A stretch of DNA of 64,000 bases. Origin: Pedobacter sp. KBS0701. GTDB taxonomy: Bacteria > Bacteroidota > Bacteroidia > Sphingobacteriales > Sphingobacteriaceae. How positions within the stretch are numbered: the first letter of the stretch is position 1; every line of letters starts with the position of its first letter. Shown here in pieces: positions 54,246 to 62,878 of the stretch. The stretch covers positions 4,712,001 through 4,776,000 of the forward strand of contig NZ_CP042171.1 of assembly GCF_005938645.2 (NCBI RefSeq), given 5' to 3'. The translations under genes and the position numbers were made by a program. The notes under the pieces are model-generated. The model was not told the origin of the DNA. It saw only the letters and a program-made list of their open reading frames with translations, and ran no database searches.

Positions 54246-55121
54246 ATGATAAAATCCATGACAGGATACGGCTTAGCAACAGCCGATTATGCAAACGCAA
54301 AGTATAGTGTCGAAATCAAATCGCTCAACAGTAAATTTCTGGAGCTGAATTTAAAATATCCTAAAGCTTTTTCTGATAAAGAGTTGATTCTGCGCAACAT
54401 CTGCAGTAAAGACATCGAAAGAGGAAAGGTAAGTTTAAGCATCAATGTAGAACGCACCAATGGCGAAGTTACAGGTGCAACCATTAATACCGCATTATTA
54501 AGTCACTATTACAAGCAGCTTGTTGACGTTAACAATGAACTAGGTGCTGACAGCAGTAACTTATTGCAAACAGCATTAACCTTTCCTGACGTAATTAGTT
54601 ATAAGGAAGAAAGTGTGAGTGAGGATGAGTGGAACCATTTATTCCAGATTTTCAACTCGGCTTTAACCAATTTCAATAAATTCAGAGAAGATGAAGGCGC
54701 TGTTTTAAAGGCTGATTTAGAGCTGAGAATTAAAAACATTCTTTCTTATTTCAAATCTGTTGAGGAACTGGAGCCTAAGAGAATTTCGGCTATCCGCGAT
54801 AAATTTACCCAGTTTTTGGATGATGCAGTAGGCAAAGTAAATATCGATCAGAACCGTTTCGAACAGGAATTGATTTATTACATCGATAAAATTGATATTA
54901 CTGAAGAAAAAACCCGTTTAAAAAGCCATTGCGATTATTTCTTGCAAACTTTAGCAAGCAAAGAAGCAAACGGAAAAAAAATGGGATTCATTTCTCAGGA
55001 AATTGGACGTGAAATTAATACTATGGGTGCAAAAGCAAATGATGCCCGGATGCAACAGTTTGTTGTAGGTATGAAAGAAGAATTAGAAAAGATAAAAGAA
55101 CAGTTACTGAATGTGTTGTAG
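54246..55121 (+). CDS. yicC: YicC-family endoribonuclease-like protein
   Basis: A 291-residue protein from the ATG at 54246 (MIKSMTGYGLATADY), the usual YicC start; the earlier ATG at 54156 only adds non-conserved residues. The YicC N-terminal domain covers about 1-155, and the DUF1732 C-terminal domain covers 205-291 (ITEEKTRLKSHCDYF, GKKMGFISQEIGREINTMGAKAND). E. coli YicC has been linked to endoribonuclease activity in mRNA decay. It lies just upstream of gmk, as in many genomes. Confidence 0.93.
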   Translation: MIKSMTGYGLATADYANAKYSVEIKSLNSKFLELNLKYPKAFSDKELILRNICSKDIERGKVSLSINVERTNGEVTGATINTALLSHYYKQLVDVNNELGADSSNLLQTALTFPDVISYKEESVSEDEWNHLFQIFNSALTNFNKFREDEGAVLKADLELRIKNILSYFKSVEELEPKRISAIRDKFTQFLDDAVGKVNIDQNRFEQELIYYIDKIDITEEKTRLKSHCDYFLQTLASKEANGKKMGFISQEIGREINTMGAKANDARMQQFVVGMKEELEKIKEQLLNVL

Positions 55122-55171
55122 CGTTAGGCGTAAAGCGACAAGCGCTTAACGCCTAACGCCTAACGCCAATC
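55121..55171 (+). repeat. Heptad-phased block forming a hairpin (7 units)
   Basis: Units GTTAGGC, GTAAAGC, GACAAGC, GCTTAAC, GCCTAAC, GCCTAAC, GCCAATC in exact 7-base phase from 55123. The ends pair as well: GCGTTAGGCGT (55121-55131) with ACGCCTAACGC (55149-55159), so the transcript of yicC could fold here. It starts at the yicC stop and ends 15 bases before the gmk ATG. Confidence 0.8.
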
Positions 55172-55186
55172 GCAAAACTTTTAAAA

Positions 55187-55753
55187 ATGCAAGGCAAATT
55201 AATCATATTTTCGGCACCATCAGGAGCAGGTAAAACCACCATAGTTCATCATTTATTAAAAAAGTTTCCTGAACTGAGCTTTTCTATTTCTGCCACAACA
55301 CGCGAGTCGAGAGGTAATGAACAACATGAAAACGATTACTATTTTATCAGTAAAGAAGAGTTTTTACACAAAGTTGCCCATCAGGAATTTGTAGAGTTTG
55401 AAGAGGTTTACAATGGAACCTTTTATGGCACTTTACGTTCAGAAATTGAGCGTATCTGGAACGATGGCAAACATGTAATTTTCGATATTGATGTAGAAGG
55501 CGGTATCCGTTTGAAAAGGAAATATGAAGAAGATGCGCTGGCTATTTTTGTTCAGCCGCCATCTTTAGATGTTTTAAAGGAACGATTAAGCGGTCGCGGA
55601 ACAGATAGTCCGGAAAAATTACAGGAACGTTTTATTAAAGCGGAGAAAGAATTGCTTTATGCAGATAAGTTTGATGTAATTTTAAAAAATTACGATCTGG
55701 CTACGGCTTGTGCTGAAGCAGAGCAGTTGGTAGGTGATTTCCTGAAGAAATAG
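55187..55753 (+). CDS. gmk: Guanylate kinase
   Basis: A 188-residue nucleotide kinase that phosphorylates GMP to GDP. The P-loop is FSAPSGAGKTTIV near the start, the GMP-binding segment is TTRESRGNEQHENDYYF, and FEEVYNGTFYGT and DIDVEGG follow. The length is standard. Same direction and close to yicC; nadD would normally follow but is separated by a toxin-antitoxin pair. Confidence 0.97.
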   Translation: MQGKLIIFSAPSGAGKTTIVHHLLKKFPELSFSISATTRESRGNEQHENDYYFISKEEFLHKVAHQEFVEFEEVYNGTFYGTLRSEIERIWNDGKHVIFDIDVEGGIRLKRKYEEDALAIFVQPPSLDVLKERLSGRGTDSPEKLQERFIKAEKELLYADKFDVILKNYDLATACAEAEQLVGDFLKK

Positions 55754-55786
55754 TTTTCTTAAGAGCACAGAAATCTTTATATTTGA

Positions 55787-55993
55787 TTGATGACTGATAT
55801 TCAATTATATAGCCAAATATCTTCATTGCCTTCAGACCTGAAGAAGCAAGTGTCTGATTTTGTCTCATCCCTAAAGAAAAAATCGAAAGCCAGTAAAAAA
55901 CTGAAAGAAAGACAATTTGGCTATGCCAAAGATTTCTTTAAAATGTTTGCCGATTTTGATGAACCATTAGAAGACTTTAAAGATTATATGTAA
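55787..55993 (+). CDS. DUF2281/VapB-type antitoxin
   Basis: A 68-residue protein with LYSQISSLPSDLKKQVSDFVSSL and a basic middle, the DUF2281 pattern of antitoxins paired with PIN toxins. Its stop TAA shares a base with the ATG of the toxin gene (TAATG), so both are co-translated. It likely binds the toxin through its acidic C-terminus (FADFDEPLEDFKDYM). Confidence 0.85.
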   Translation: MMTDIQLYSQISSLPSDLKKQVSDFVSSLKKKSKASKKLKERQFGYAKDFFKMFADFDEPLEDFKDYM

Positions 55994-56376
55994 TGCAATT
56001 TCTGTTAGATACGCATACATTTATTTGGTTTATAAATGGAGATTCATCTTTGCCAAATAAAATAATTGATGAAATCAAAAATCTAAAAAATCAATGTTTT
56101 ATTAGCATTGCCAGTATTTGGGAGATTGCGATAAAATGCAAACTAAATAAGCTGTCTTTAAATGCAGACTTCGATAGGATTTTAGACTTTCTGGATCAGA
56201 ATCAAATAGAAATATTGCCAATTTCATTCGATCATATTGTTAAGCTGAACGAATTAGATTTTCATCATCGTGATCCATTTGATCGGATTTTGAGTGCTCA
56301 AGGCATCTCAGAAAATTTAACCATTTTAACAAAAGACCAAAACTTTAGCTTTTATAAGACTAAAACACTTTGGTAA
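55993..56376 (+). CDS. vapC: PIN-domain (VapC-type) toxin
   Basis: A 127-residue PIN RNase. Acidic residues of the active site are in LLDTHTFIWFI (Asp6), the Glu of SIWEIAIKCKL, and the Asp pair in HHRDPFDRILSAQ. Toxins of this type cleave tRNA or other RNA and are held in check by the antitoxin encoded just before. Inserted, with a palindromic repeat behind it, between gmk and nadD. Confidence 0.92.
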   Translation: MQFLLDTHTFIWFINGDSSLPNKIIDEIKNLKNQCFISIASIWEIAIKCKLNKLSLNADFDRILDFLDQNQIEILPISFDHIVKLNELDFHHRDPFDRILSAQGISENLTILTKDQNFSFYKTKTLW

Positions 56377-56396
56377 ACTAATAATATAAATAAATC

Positions 56397-56498
56397 CGTC
56401 ATTGCGAAATGAAGTGACGGGAAAAGCGCACAATAATGAAGCAATCTTTTTCGCAAAATAGATTGCTTTGGCTCCCTCAATCCAGCCTCTCAATGACG
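56397..56498. repeat. Palindromic intergenic element, CGTCATTGCGA type
   Basis: Starts CGTCATTGCGA and ends CAATGACG, with the inner inverted pair GCAATCT / AGATTGC. About 100 bases between vapC and nadD. Belongs to the widespread CGTCATTGCGAG...GCAATCT repeat type. Confidence 0.85.
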
Positions 56499-56523
56499 AT
56501 CACAGATACTGAAAACCGCAAAT

Positions 56524-57096
56524 ATGAAAACTGGTCTTTTCTTCGGTTCATATAACCCAATCCACACCGGCCATTTAATTATTGCCAATTATATGGCCAA
56601 CCACACAGCGCTTGATGAAGTTTGGCTGGTAGTTTCTCCACATAATCCACTAAAAGATAAAAGTGGTTTAACCAATATGTACGACCGCCTGGAAATGGCG
56701 AAACTGGCTACCGAAAATGCAGATCATATCCGCGTAAGTGATATTGAATTTGCATTGCCGCAGCCTTCATATACCATAGATACTTTAACTTATCTCCACG
56801 AAAAATATCCGGAAAAGGAATTTGTATTGATCATGGGTGCTGACAACCTCGTTTCATTTAAAAAATGGAAAAACTATGAGGTATTGCTAAAAAATTACCA
56901 GATTTATGTATACCCCCGCCCTGGGGCAGATGTTAGCGATTGGGAAAACCATCCGGCTATTACTTTTACTAATACCCCTTTAATGGAAATATCCTCCACT
57001 TTTATTCGCAAGGCGATAAAGGAGAAAAAAAACGTTCAGTTTTTCCTTCCGGATAAAGTAATCGATTTTATAGATGGCAAAGGGATGTACAGATAG
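56524..57096 (+). CDS. nadD: Nicotinate-nucleotide adenylyltransferase
   Basis: A 190-residue NAD-synthesis enzyme joining nicotinate mononucleotide with ATP. The nucleotidyltransferase motif is FGSYNPIHTGHLIIA near residue 7, and the closing motif is ISSTFIRKAI near residue 158. The length is normal. Core gene next to gmk in this lineage. Confidence 0.95.
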   Translation: MKTGLFFGSYNPIHTGHLIIANYMANHTALDEVWLVVSPHNPLKDKSGLTNMYDRLEMAKLATENADHIRVSDIEFALPQPSYTIDTLTYLHEKYPEKEFVLIMGADNLVSFKKWKNYEVLLKNYQIYVYPRPGADVSDWENHPAITFTNTPLMEISSTFIRKAIKEKKNVQFFLPDKVIDFIDGKGMYR

Positions 57097-57186
57097 CATC
57101 AATCTTTTCTTCCATAAATCAACAGGCTTACAACAAATTGTATTAAATCAATTACTTGGATTGGTTTTTGTTTAATTAGCCCTTAG

Positions 57187-58920
57187 ATGATTAATTTAGC
57201 AGCTGATACAACAAAACACGTGAGAAGAAATTTATTTATACTTATTGCCCTCTGCGGTACTGCATTTTCTGTAAGTGCACAACAAAAAACCTATTTAGAA
57301 TTACTGGCCAACCAACCGAAATGGGTGGATTCGGTTTTTAACAAACTTAACCGCCGAGAGCGTATTGCACAGCTATTTTTTGTGCGGGCGCATACCAATC
57401 TGGGAAAAAAATATACCGATTCCGTTGGTCAGGTGATTAAAAAAGAGCAATTGGGGGGAGTGATCTTTTTTCAGGGGGGGCCTGGTCGACAGGTTTTAGC
57501 CACCAATGCTTATCAAAAACTAAGCAGGGTGCCACTTATTATAGCAAACGATGGCGAATGGGGTTTGGGTATGCGGTTGGATAGTACCATTTCTTATCCT
57601 TATCAAATGACTTTAGGGGCCATTCAAAACAAAGAATTATTGTATAAAATGGGTCTTGAAGTGGCCAAAGATTACAAGCGCATGGGGATGCAGATGAATT
57701 TAGCTCCTGATGCGGATATCAATAACAACCCCAAAAACCCCGTAATCAATTACCGTTCTTTCGGCGAAAATAAATATAACGTAGCCACTAAAGTTGCCGC
57801 TTATATGAAAGGCATGCAGGATGGTGGTTTATTAACCACGTTGAAACATTTTCCTGGTCATGGCGATACTGATGTAGATTCGCACTACGATTTACCGCAA
57901 CTTACTTTTTCAGCGACTCGCCTGGATACTTTAGAAATGTATCCTTTTAAAGAGCTGATTAAACAAGGTGCCTCAGGCGTGATGATTGCCCACATGAACA
58001 TTCCATCTTTAGATGCTACACCAAACCTTCCTTCTACCTTATCAAAACCGATTGTTACGGGTATTTTAAAGCAGAAATTAGGCTTTAAAGGTTTGATTAT
58101 CTCTGATGCGATGGATATGAAAGGCGTTGTAAAATATTTCAAAGATGGTGAAGCCGATTTAATGGGCATCATCGCAGGAAACGATATTATTGAGTTATCT
58201 GAAAACAGCGATAGAGCCATTAAACTGGTGCGTAAAGCGGTAAGACAAGATCGTGTGAGCATGGCCGAAATTGACCAAAGCGTGCGTAAGATCTTGACTG
58301 CAAAATATTGGGCAGGCTTAGCTAAACGCGATACGGTTGTAACCCAAGGTATTGTTGCAGGTGTAAACCGCAACTCGAGCAATGCATTGGTGCAGGAACT
58401 GGCCAATGCATCGGTAACGTTATTAAAAGGTAAAGATTATATCAAGCGACTCATCCCGATCAGAAGAACGGCCATTATCAGCATAGGCGTGCCATCGGTT
58501 ACCACTTTTCAAAAAGAGGTTTCGAAAGGATATTATAACTCTGTTTATTATGTATTAGATAAGGACGCGACTGCCACACAGATTTCGAACATCGCCCGCG
58601 AAATCGGTGCATTTGATCAGGTGATTGTAGGTATTCATGATAGCAGATCACGTCCTGCAAATGGTATTCTCTTAAATTCAGGTGTAAAAAACTTTATTAA
58701 AGAGTTATCAGCCAAGAATGCAGTTTTTGCTTTATTTGCCAATCCTTATAACCTGGCTGGCTTATCGGGTTTAGAAAACAGCAAAGGCTTGATAGTAGCT
58801 TATCAAAAAGAAGATTTCATGCAGATTTCTGCGGCAGCTGTGATCAATAACAGGTTGGTACCAACAGGTAAATTACCGGTGAGCGTAGCACCATTTTATA
58901 AATTTGGTGAGGGGTTATAA
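57187..58920 (+). CDS. Glycoside hydrolase family 3 protein (NagZ-like beta-N-acetylhexosaminidase)
   Basis: A 577-residue exported enzyme (signal ending FSVSAQQ). The GH3 N-terminal domain shows VPLIIANDGEWGLGMRL, the Lys-His pair in LKHFPGHGDTDVDSH (the His-Asp NagZ loop) and GLIISDAMDMKGV with the nucleophile Asp. A second alpha/beta domain follows (about 395-577) and the protein ends at LPVSVAPFYKFGEGL. Many Bacteroidota homologues continue into a beta-lactamase-type domain, which is absent here. Probable role: peptidoglycan recycling. Confidence 0.9.
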   Translation: MINLAADTTKHVRRNLFILIALCGTAFSVSAQQKTYLELLANQPKWVDSVFNKLNRRERIAQLFFVRAHTNLGKKYTDSVGQVIKKEQLGGVIFFQGGPGRQVLATNAYQKLSRVPLIIANDGEWGLGMRLDSTISYPYQMTLGAIQNKELLYKMGLEVAKDYKRMGMQMNLAPDADINNNPKNPVINYRSFGENKYNVATKVAAYMKGMQDGGLLTTLKHFPGHGDTDVDSHYDLPQLTFSATRLDTLEMYPFKELIKQGASGVMIAHMNIPSLDATPNLPSTLSKPIVTGILKQKLGFKGLIISDAMDMKGVVKYFKDGEADLMGIIAGNDIIELSENSDRAIKLVRKAVRQDRVSMAEIDQSVRKILTAKYWAGLAKRDTVVTQGIVAGVNRNSSNALVQELANASVTLLKGKDYIKRLIPIRRTAIISIGVPSVTTFQKEVSKGYYNSVYYVLDKDATATQISNIAREIGAFDQVIVGIHDSRSRPANGILLNSGVKNFIKELSAKNAVFALFANPYNLAGLSGLENSKGLIVAYQKEDFMQISAAAVINNRLVPTGKLPVSVAPFYKFGEGL

Positions 58921-59468
58921 AAGACCACAAAGGTACTAAGGCACAAGAATTAGTATTTTGTCATTCTGAGGGGTAATTATGTTATAAAAATCAATATTAG
59001 TGACGTATAATTGATTTCTTTTGCCATACAACACGGTCTGGCCTCGGCTCGCCGCCGTCGAAGGGCTCTTTCTTTTTGGCATCAAAAAGACCAGCGGAGC
59101 TAGCTTGAATGCCATTAAAAATATAAAACACATGAAAAAACAAAAAATGCCGGCTGAAAATTTTTCTTTTGAAGCCAGTTGTGCGGCCAGAACAGTGCAG
59201 CCCGAAAAATTTGTTAGGCCGGATTTAAGTAGAACGGGGATACTGTGCTACGGCCTAGCTGGATGAAAACACGAAAGCATCTAAAGTTTTAACTAATAGT
59301 GTTTTATAAAATAACGTCAATGGTAGTACAGCGAAAAATCTTTTGCCACGGAGAACTGTGTATCTGGACATAAGTCTTTTAGCTTTAGTATTTGGACTTT
59401 TACCTTTCAGCTTTTCCCAAAACAATTTCGTCTTCAAAACGATTATCTAATGATAAAATCTCAATATT
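58921..59468. other. Gap with repeat fragments, no gene supported
   Basis: It begins with a GACCACAAAGGTACTAAGG CAC repeat word and TGTCATTCTGAGG (58959-58971, a fragment of the palindromic repeat family). A GC-richer patch at about 59030-59110 (CGGTCTGGCCTCGGCTCGCCG, then TTTTTGGCATCAAAAAGACC) may be a further interspersed repeat. The open frame through it lacks protein character. Confidence 0.45.
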
Positions 59469-59678
59469 ATGATAGATCCAGAAAACGACAATTATTCAAA
59501 CGATCCGAACGATGCTTTGCGCAGAGAAGACGATGTAGAAAATATCAACGAAATTAGTGGCGATGACACCAGCATTGAGCATAATAAAGATCTGCTGGAA
59601 CAAGCCGATGAAGCTTCAAGGGCCTCTTATGAGCTAAACCTCGATGATGAGGTAAGCGAAGATGAACTAGATGATTAG
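59469..59678 (+). CDS. Small very acidic protein
   Basis: A 69-residue protein, over a third Asp/Glu (MIDPENDNYSNDPNDALRRE to DDEVSEDELDD), without hydrophobic core. A clear terminator follows two bases after the stop, which supports a real transcript. No known family; likely disordered. Confidence 0.7.
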   Translation: MIDPENDNYSNDPNDALRREDDVENINEISGDDTSIEHNKDLLEQADEASRASYELNLDDEVSEDELDD

Positions 59679-59679
59679 T

Positions 59680-59724
59680 AAGAAAGCCGTCCTGATTTAA
59701 AAATCGGGACCGCTTTCTTAATTT
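59680..59724 (+). terminator. Terminator after the acidic protein gene
   Basis: AAGAAAGCCGTCCTGATTT / AAATCGGGACCGCTTTCTT pairs with two mismatches and is followed by AATTTT. Confidence 0.85.
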
Positions 59725-59748
59725 TAGGTTTCGGTTTTACCGTTCAGC

Positions 59749-59783
59749 CTTATACCTTATACCCTCTACCTTAAACCTCTACT
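59749..59783. repeat. Heptad-phased intergenic block (5 units)
   Basis: Units CTTATAC, CTTATAC, CCTCTAC, CTTAAAC, CTCTACT in exact phase, running into the stop codon of the thioredoxin-like gene at 59779. See findings. Confidence 0.8.
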
Positions 59784-60312
59784 TAGCTTTCGCTTTATAG
59801 GTTTCAGGATTTACCGCTGTGGTGGTCCAGCCTTTTAAAAACGAGGTGATCTTTTTAACGTCATGTCCAACTTTCTTTTTACCATTGGCAGCAACTTCAT
59901 CCGTTTCCAAATAAGATGAATTTTCAATGTGCAATACTTTTCCTTTGCCGTCTAAAATCAAAAATACCGGGAAACCAAAACGTTGAGGATATCCTAAGCT
60001 AGCTAAAACGGTTTCGTTTTTATTCTCAGGACTGTAATTCACTAAAACGGTTTCAAAATTATCGTTGATGTATTTTTTCAGTGTAGCGGTACTATCAACT
60101 AAGTTATGGAACGCGATACACCAGGTGCACCAATTTCCTCCAACCTGTAATAAAACATGTTTATTTTCTTTAGCCGCTTTTGCGACAGCAGCAGCAATTT
60201 CTGCTTTGGCATCGGCCTGCGGGTTATAAATATGAACGCCCTCCTTTTTCGCCTGACTAAAAGCTGCAGTCGAAATCAATACAGCAGTTAATAAAATGAT
60301 TAATTTTTTCAT
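59779..60312 (-). CDS. Exported thioredoxin-like protein
   Basis: A 177-residue protein from the ATG at 60312 (MKKLIILLTAVLISTAAFSQ), a clear signal peptide; the frame to 60471 reads non-coding sequence. The redox motif is NWCTWC near residue 60 inside VLLQVGGNWCTWCIAFH, and the cis-Pro is in RFGFPVFLIL. It probably reduces or rearranges disulfides in the periplasm, of the DsbD-gamma/TlpA-like kind. Convergent with the acidic protein gene. Confidence 0.9.
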   Translation of the reverse strand: MKKLIILLTAVLISTAAFSQAKKEGVHIYNPQADAKAEIAAAVAKAAKENKHVLLQVGGNWCTWCIAFHNLVDSTATLKKYINDNFETVLVNYSPENKNETVLASLGYPQRFGFPVFLILDGKGKVLHIENSSYLETDEVAANGKKKVGHDVKKITSFLKGWTTTAVNPETYKAKAK

Positions 60313-60563
60313 GATTTTAGATGAATAATAATAGCAAATGTAATAAAGTCTACTAATGTTATAGATGATTAGTAAATTCTTTACAGAGCGGAAACATTGG
60401 TCATTTTCTGTGCTGTCAGATGTTACCATCTGACAGACTACTAAATTAACAGTAAAAGGTAGCAACTCCATTGATTCAAAATTATTTTTTAAAGTGTCAG
60501 ATAGAAATATCTGACACCACGACTAAACCTCCGTCCCCACCAAAACATTATCTTTGCTAACCA

Positions 60564-61223
60564 ATGGATTTCCTAGACATACATACCCATAAAGTTGCCA
60601 CCCAGCCTGGAGTAATCAGCATTCAAAGTTTGTCGTTAACCAACGATATCTTTTTAGCAATGCCCAAAACCAAGCCAATCTCTGTTGGGCTACATCCCTG
60701 GTTTGCTAAAATTGATCAGCTCGAAATGCAGATGAAATACCTAAGTGTTGTAGCCAATCAAGCCAATGTAAAACTGATTGGTGAGTGTGGTTTAGATCGG
60801 CTAAGAGGCGAAAGTATGGAAAACCAACTTTTTATTCTGGCAAAACAGATCGAACTGGCAGAAAAAATTAATAAACCGTTGATTTTACATTGTGTTAAAT
60901 GCTTTTCAGAGTTAATTGCCATTAAAGAACGATTAAAAGTTAAAGTACCGATGATTATCCATGGTTTTAACAAAAATGAGCAACTTGGCCAACAACTACT
61001 GGATAAGGGTTTCTTTCTTTCCTTTGGAATAACTGTTTTAAAAGAAAATTCAGGCGCAGCTAAACTGATTCAAAGTACCGATCATTTTTTCCTGGAAACT
61101 GATGATTCAGATATTTCGATTGAAGAAATTTACCAGGCCGCAGCCATTTTAAAAAAATGTACAGTTGATGAACTTAAAGCTCGTATTTTTGCTGACTGGA
61201 ATAAATTGAATTTAAAAAACTAG
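60564..61223 (+). CDS. TatD-family metal-dependent hydrolase
   Basis: A 219-residue TIM-barrel hydrolase, shorter than TatD (about 260). Metal-binding features are DIHTHK at the start, GLHPWF, GECGLDR, LHCVKCFSEL, IIHGFN and the late ETDDSD. TatD proteins are 3'-5' DNA/RNA exonucleases; the short form may have another substrate. Confidence 0.9.
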   Translation: MDFLDIHTHKVATQPGVISIQSLSLTNDIFLAMPKTKPISVGLHPWFAKIDQLEMQMKYLSVVANQANVKLIGECGLDRLRGESMENQLFILAKQIELAEKINKPLILHCVKCFSELIAIKERLKVKVPMIIHGFNKNEQLGQQLLDKGFFLSFGITVLKENSGAAKLIQSTDHFFLETDDSDISIEEIYQAAAILKKCTVDELKARIFADWNKLNLKN

Positions 61224-61336
61224 CCACGGAAAAAGTTTACTTCGTAGCTAAAATATAGTTAAAAAAAACCATCGAGTTGCAAGATAAACTAAATCTGTGT
61301 TCATCCTTTTTCATCTGTGGTTAAATATAAAATGAT

Positions 61337-62128
61337 ATGTCTGATGTTAGCTGGCTTTCGCGCTCTGCCCTCCTTGTTGGGAATGATGGAATAGATAAAC
61401 TTCAATCGAAACACATTTTGGTGATCGGTTTGGGTGGCGTAGGCTCATTTGCTGCCGAATTTATCTGCCGTTCGGGTATTGGCGAAATGACTATTGTTGA
61501 TGGTGACGTGGTAGATCCAACCAACCGGAACAGGCAACTGCCCGCTTTAGCCACCAACCATGGCGTAAGTAAAGCTGCAATCATGCAGGAACGTTTGTTG
61601 GCTATTAATCCTGATTTAAAGCTCCATGTGGTAAATACCTTTCTTACTCCTGAAAAATGCAGGGAAATTTTAGAATCGAAATTCGACTACATTATGGATT
61701 GCATTGATAGTGTGATGCCTAAAATTACTTTGTTGGGAACTGCTTTAGAAAAAAACATCCCAATCGTGAGTTCGATGGGGGCCGGTGGTAAAATGGATCC
61801 AACACGTTTAAGGATTACGCTTCTTCCTGATACTTATCAATGTGTATTTGCCAGTTATGTGCGCAAAAGGTTGAATAAACTCCCTAATGCAGCAAAAATA
61901 AAAGCAGTTTTTTCTACAGAAGAAATGGATAAAAACTCCATGATCATGACCGATGGAAGTAATTTCAAACGTTCTGCTTATGGTACAGTCTCTTACCTGC
62001 CCGCAGCTTTTGGCGGTGCATGTGCATCGGTGGTCATCCGCGATTTGCTTGGCCTACCCATCGAAATGGCCGAACGTCCTGCAAGGATCAGTCATAAAAC
62101 ACTTAATAAGAGGAAAAGTAAAAAATAG
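61337..62128 (+). CDS. tcdA: tRNA threonylcarbamoyladenosine dehydratase
   Basis: A 263-residue E1-like enzyme. The nucleotide loop is VIGLGGVGSFAAE near residue 31, and then come IVDGDVVDPTNRNRQ, MDCIDSVMPKITL and SSMGAGGKMDPTR, characteristic of TcdA/CsdL. It cyclises t6A37 in tRNAs using ATP. It follows the TatD-like gene by 113 bases in the same direction. Confidence 0.95.
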   Translation: MSDVSWLSRSALLVGNDGIDKLQSKHILVIGLGGVGSFAAEFICRSGIGEMTIVDGDVVDPTNRNRQLPALATNHGVSKAAIMQERLLAINPDLKLHVVNTFLTPEKCREILESKFDYIMDCIDSVMPKITLLGTALEKNIPIVSSMGAGGKMDPTRLRITLLPDTYQCVFASYVRKRLNKLPNAAKIKAVFSTEEMDKNSMIMTDGSNFKRSAYGTVSYLPAAFGGACASVVIRDLLGLPIEMAERPARISHKTLNKRKSKK

Positions 62129-62210
62129 AAGTTGAATTGTTGATATCCTGATTTCGTGAAGATTTTAAATTGTTGTAAGTTAGGGTAGGTGAATACCAGG
62201 TGTAACTATA

Positions 62211-62249
62211 ACTGCCCTGCGGGCACCTCCCAATTTTATATCGGGGGAA
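62211..62249 (+). repeat. Palindromic repeat copy A near the DUF559 gene
   Basis: GCCCTGCGGGCACCTCCC, an AT-rich loop, then GGGGGAAT: the arms CTCCC/GGGGG remain. It has the same orientation and order as copy C at 62826. Confidence 0.55.
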
Positions 62250-62261
62250 TAAAACCAAAAA

Positions 62262-62777
62262 ATGCAAAAGAAAACTAACACCCATGCCAATTTAGGCATC
62301 CGGCATTTCCCTCTCCCAGAGGGGTGTCCGCAGGACGGGGTGTTAAAAAAGAATTTGCAAAATGAGATTATAGTAGATGGCACGATTATAACCACAGTGC
62401 CCATTACTGATTTACCTTATCAACCTCGATTAAAAGAAAGAGCAAAAGCACTTCGGCAAGCCGGAAATTTACCAGAAGTCTTATTTTTGATGCAGGTAAC
62501 CAAAAAGCGATTTCATAAAATAGATTTTGACAGGCAGCGTATAATCGGAAATTACATTGTTGATTTTTATATCAAGCGGCTTGGCTTAATAATAGAAATT
62601 GAAGGCAGTAGTCATGATGATAAACAAATTTACGATGAACTAAGAGAAGAGAATTTAATTTCATTAGGATTAAAAATATATCGGATTACGGTTGATGATG
62701 TCATGAAACAAATGGATTTTGTAATCATAGCCTTGGAAGAGTATATTATTAAAGAATATGGGATTATTCCTCCTTAA
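62262..62777 (+). CDS. DUF559 endonuclease-like protein (Vsr fold)
   Basis: A 171-residue frame. The DUF559 domain covers about residues 55-165: LKERAKALRQAGNLPEVLF, FHKIDFDRQRIIGNYIVDFY, LIIEIEGSSHDDKQIYDELR and LKIYRITVDDVMKQ. The acidic residues of a PD-(D/E)xK-like site are IVDF and EIEGSSHD. The first 30 or so residues are encoded by a palindromic repeat (FPLPEGCPQDGVLKKN) that homologues lack, so translation may begin downstream, for example at the TTG at 62355. Function unknown; fold related to mismatch nucleases. Confidence 0.8.
   Translation: MQKKTNTHANLGIRHFPLPEGCPQDGVLKKNLQNEIIVDGTIITTVPITDLPYQPRLKERAKALRQAGNLPEVLFLMQVTKKRFHKIDFDRQRIIGNYIVDFYIKRLGLIIEIEGSSHDDKQIYDELREENLISLGLKIYRITVDDVMKQMDFVIIALEEYIIKEYGIIPP
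62304..62344 (-). repeat. Palindromic repeat copy B inside the 5' end of the DUF559 frame
   Basis: CATTTCCCTCTCCCAGAGGGG TGTCCGCAGGACGGGGTGTT, which reversed reads CACCCCGTCC...GACACCCCTC...GAGGG, the same element as copy C in opposite orientation. Confidence 0.75.
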
Positions 62778-62825
62778 TAAATCATCTAAAAGTTTTGATA
62801 AAACAATTCAATATTATAAACTAAA

Positions 62826-62868
62826 GCCACCCCGCCCTACTGGCACCCCTCCAAAGGAGGGGGAATTA
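62826..62868 (+). repeat. Palindromic repeat copy C between the DUF559 gene and the helicase gene
   Basis: GCCACCCCGCCCTACTGGCAC followed by CCCTCCAAAGGAGGGGGAATTA. The inner CCCCTCC/GGAGGGG stem has a 3-base loop. The AGGAGG part may also serve as ribosome site for the next gene, 16 bases before its ATG. Confidence 0.75.
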
Positions 62869-62878
62869 ATAAAACGAT

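Noticed and set aside
59021..59266. An 81-codon frame between the GH3 gene and the acidic protein gene
   Set aside because: Lies in a repeat-like patch, has no recognisable motif, and its composition changes abruptly along its length.
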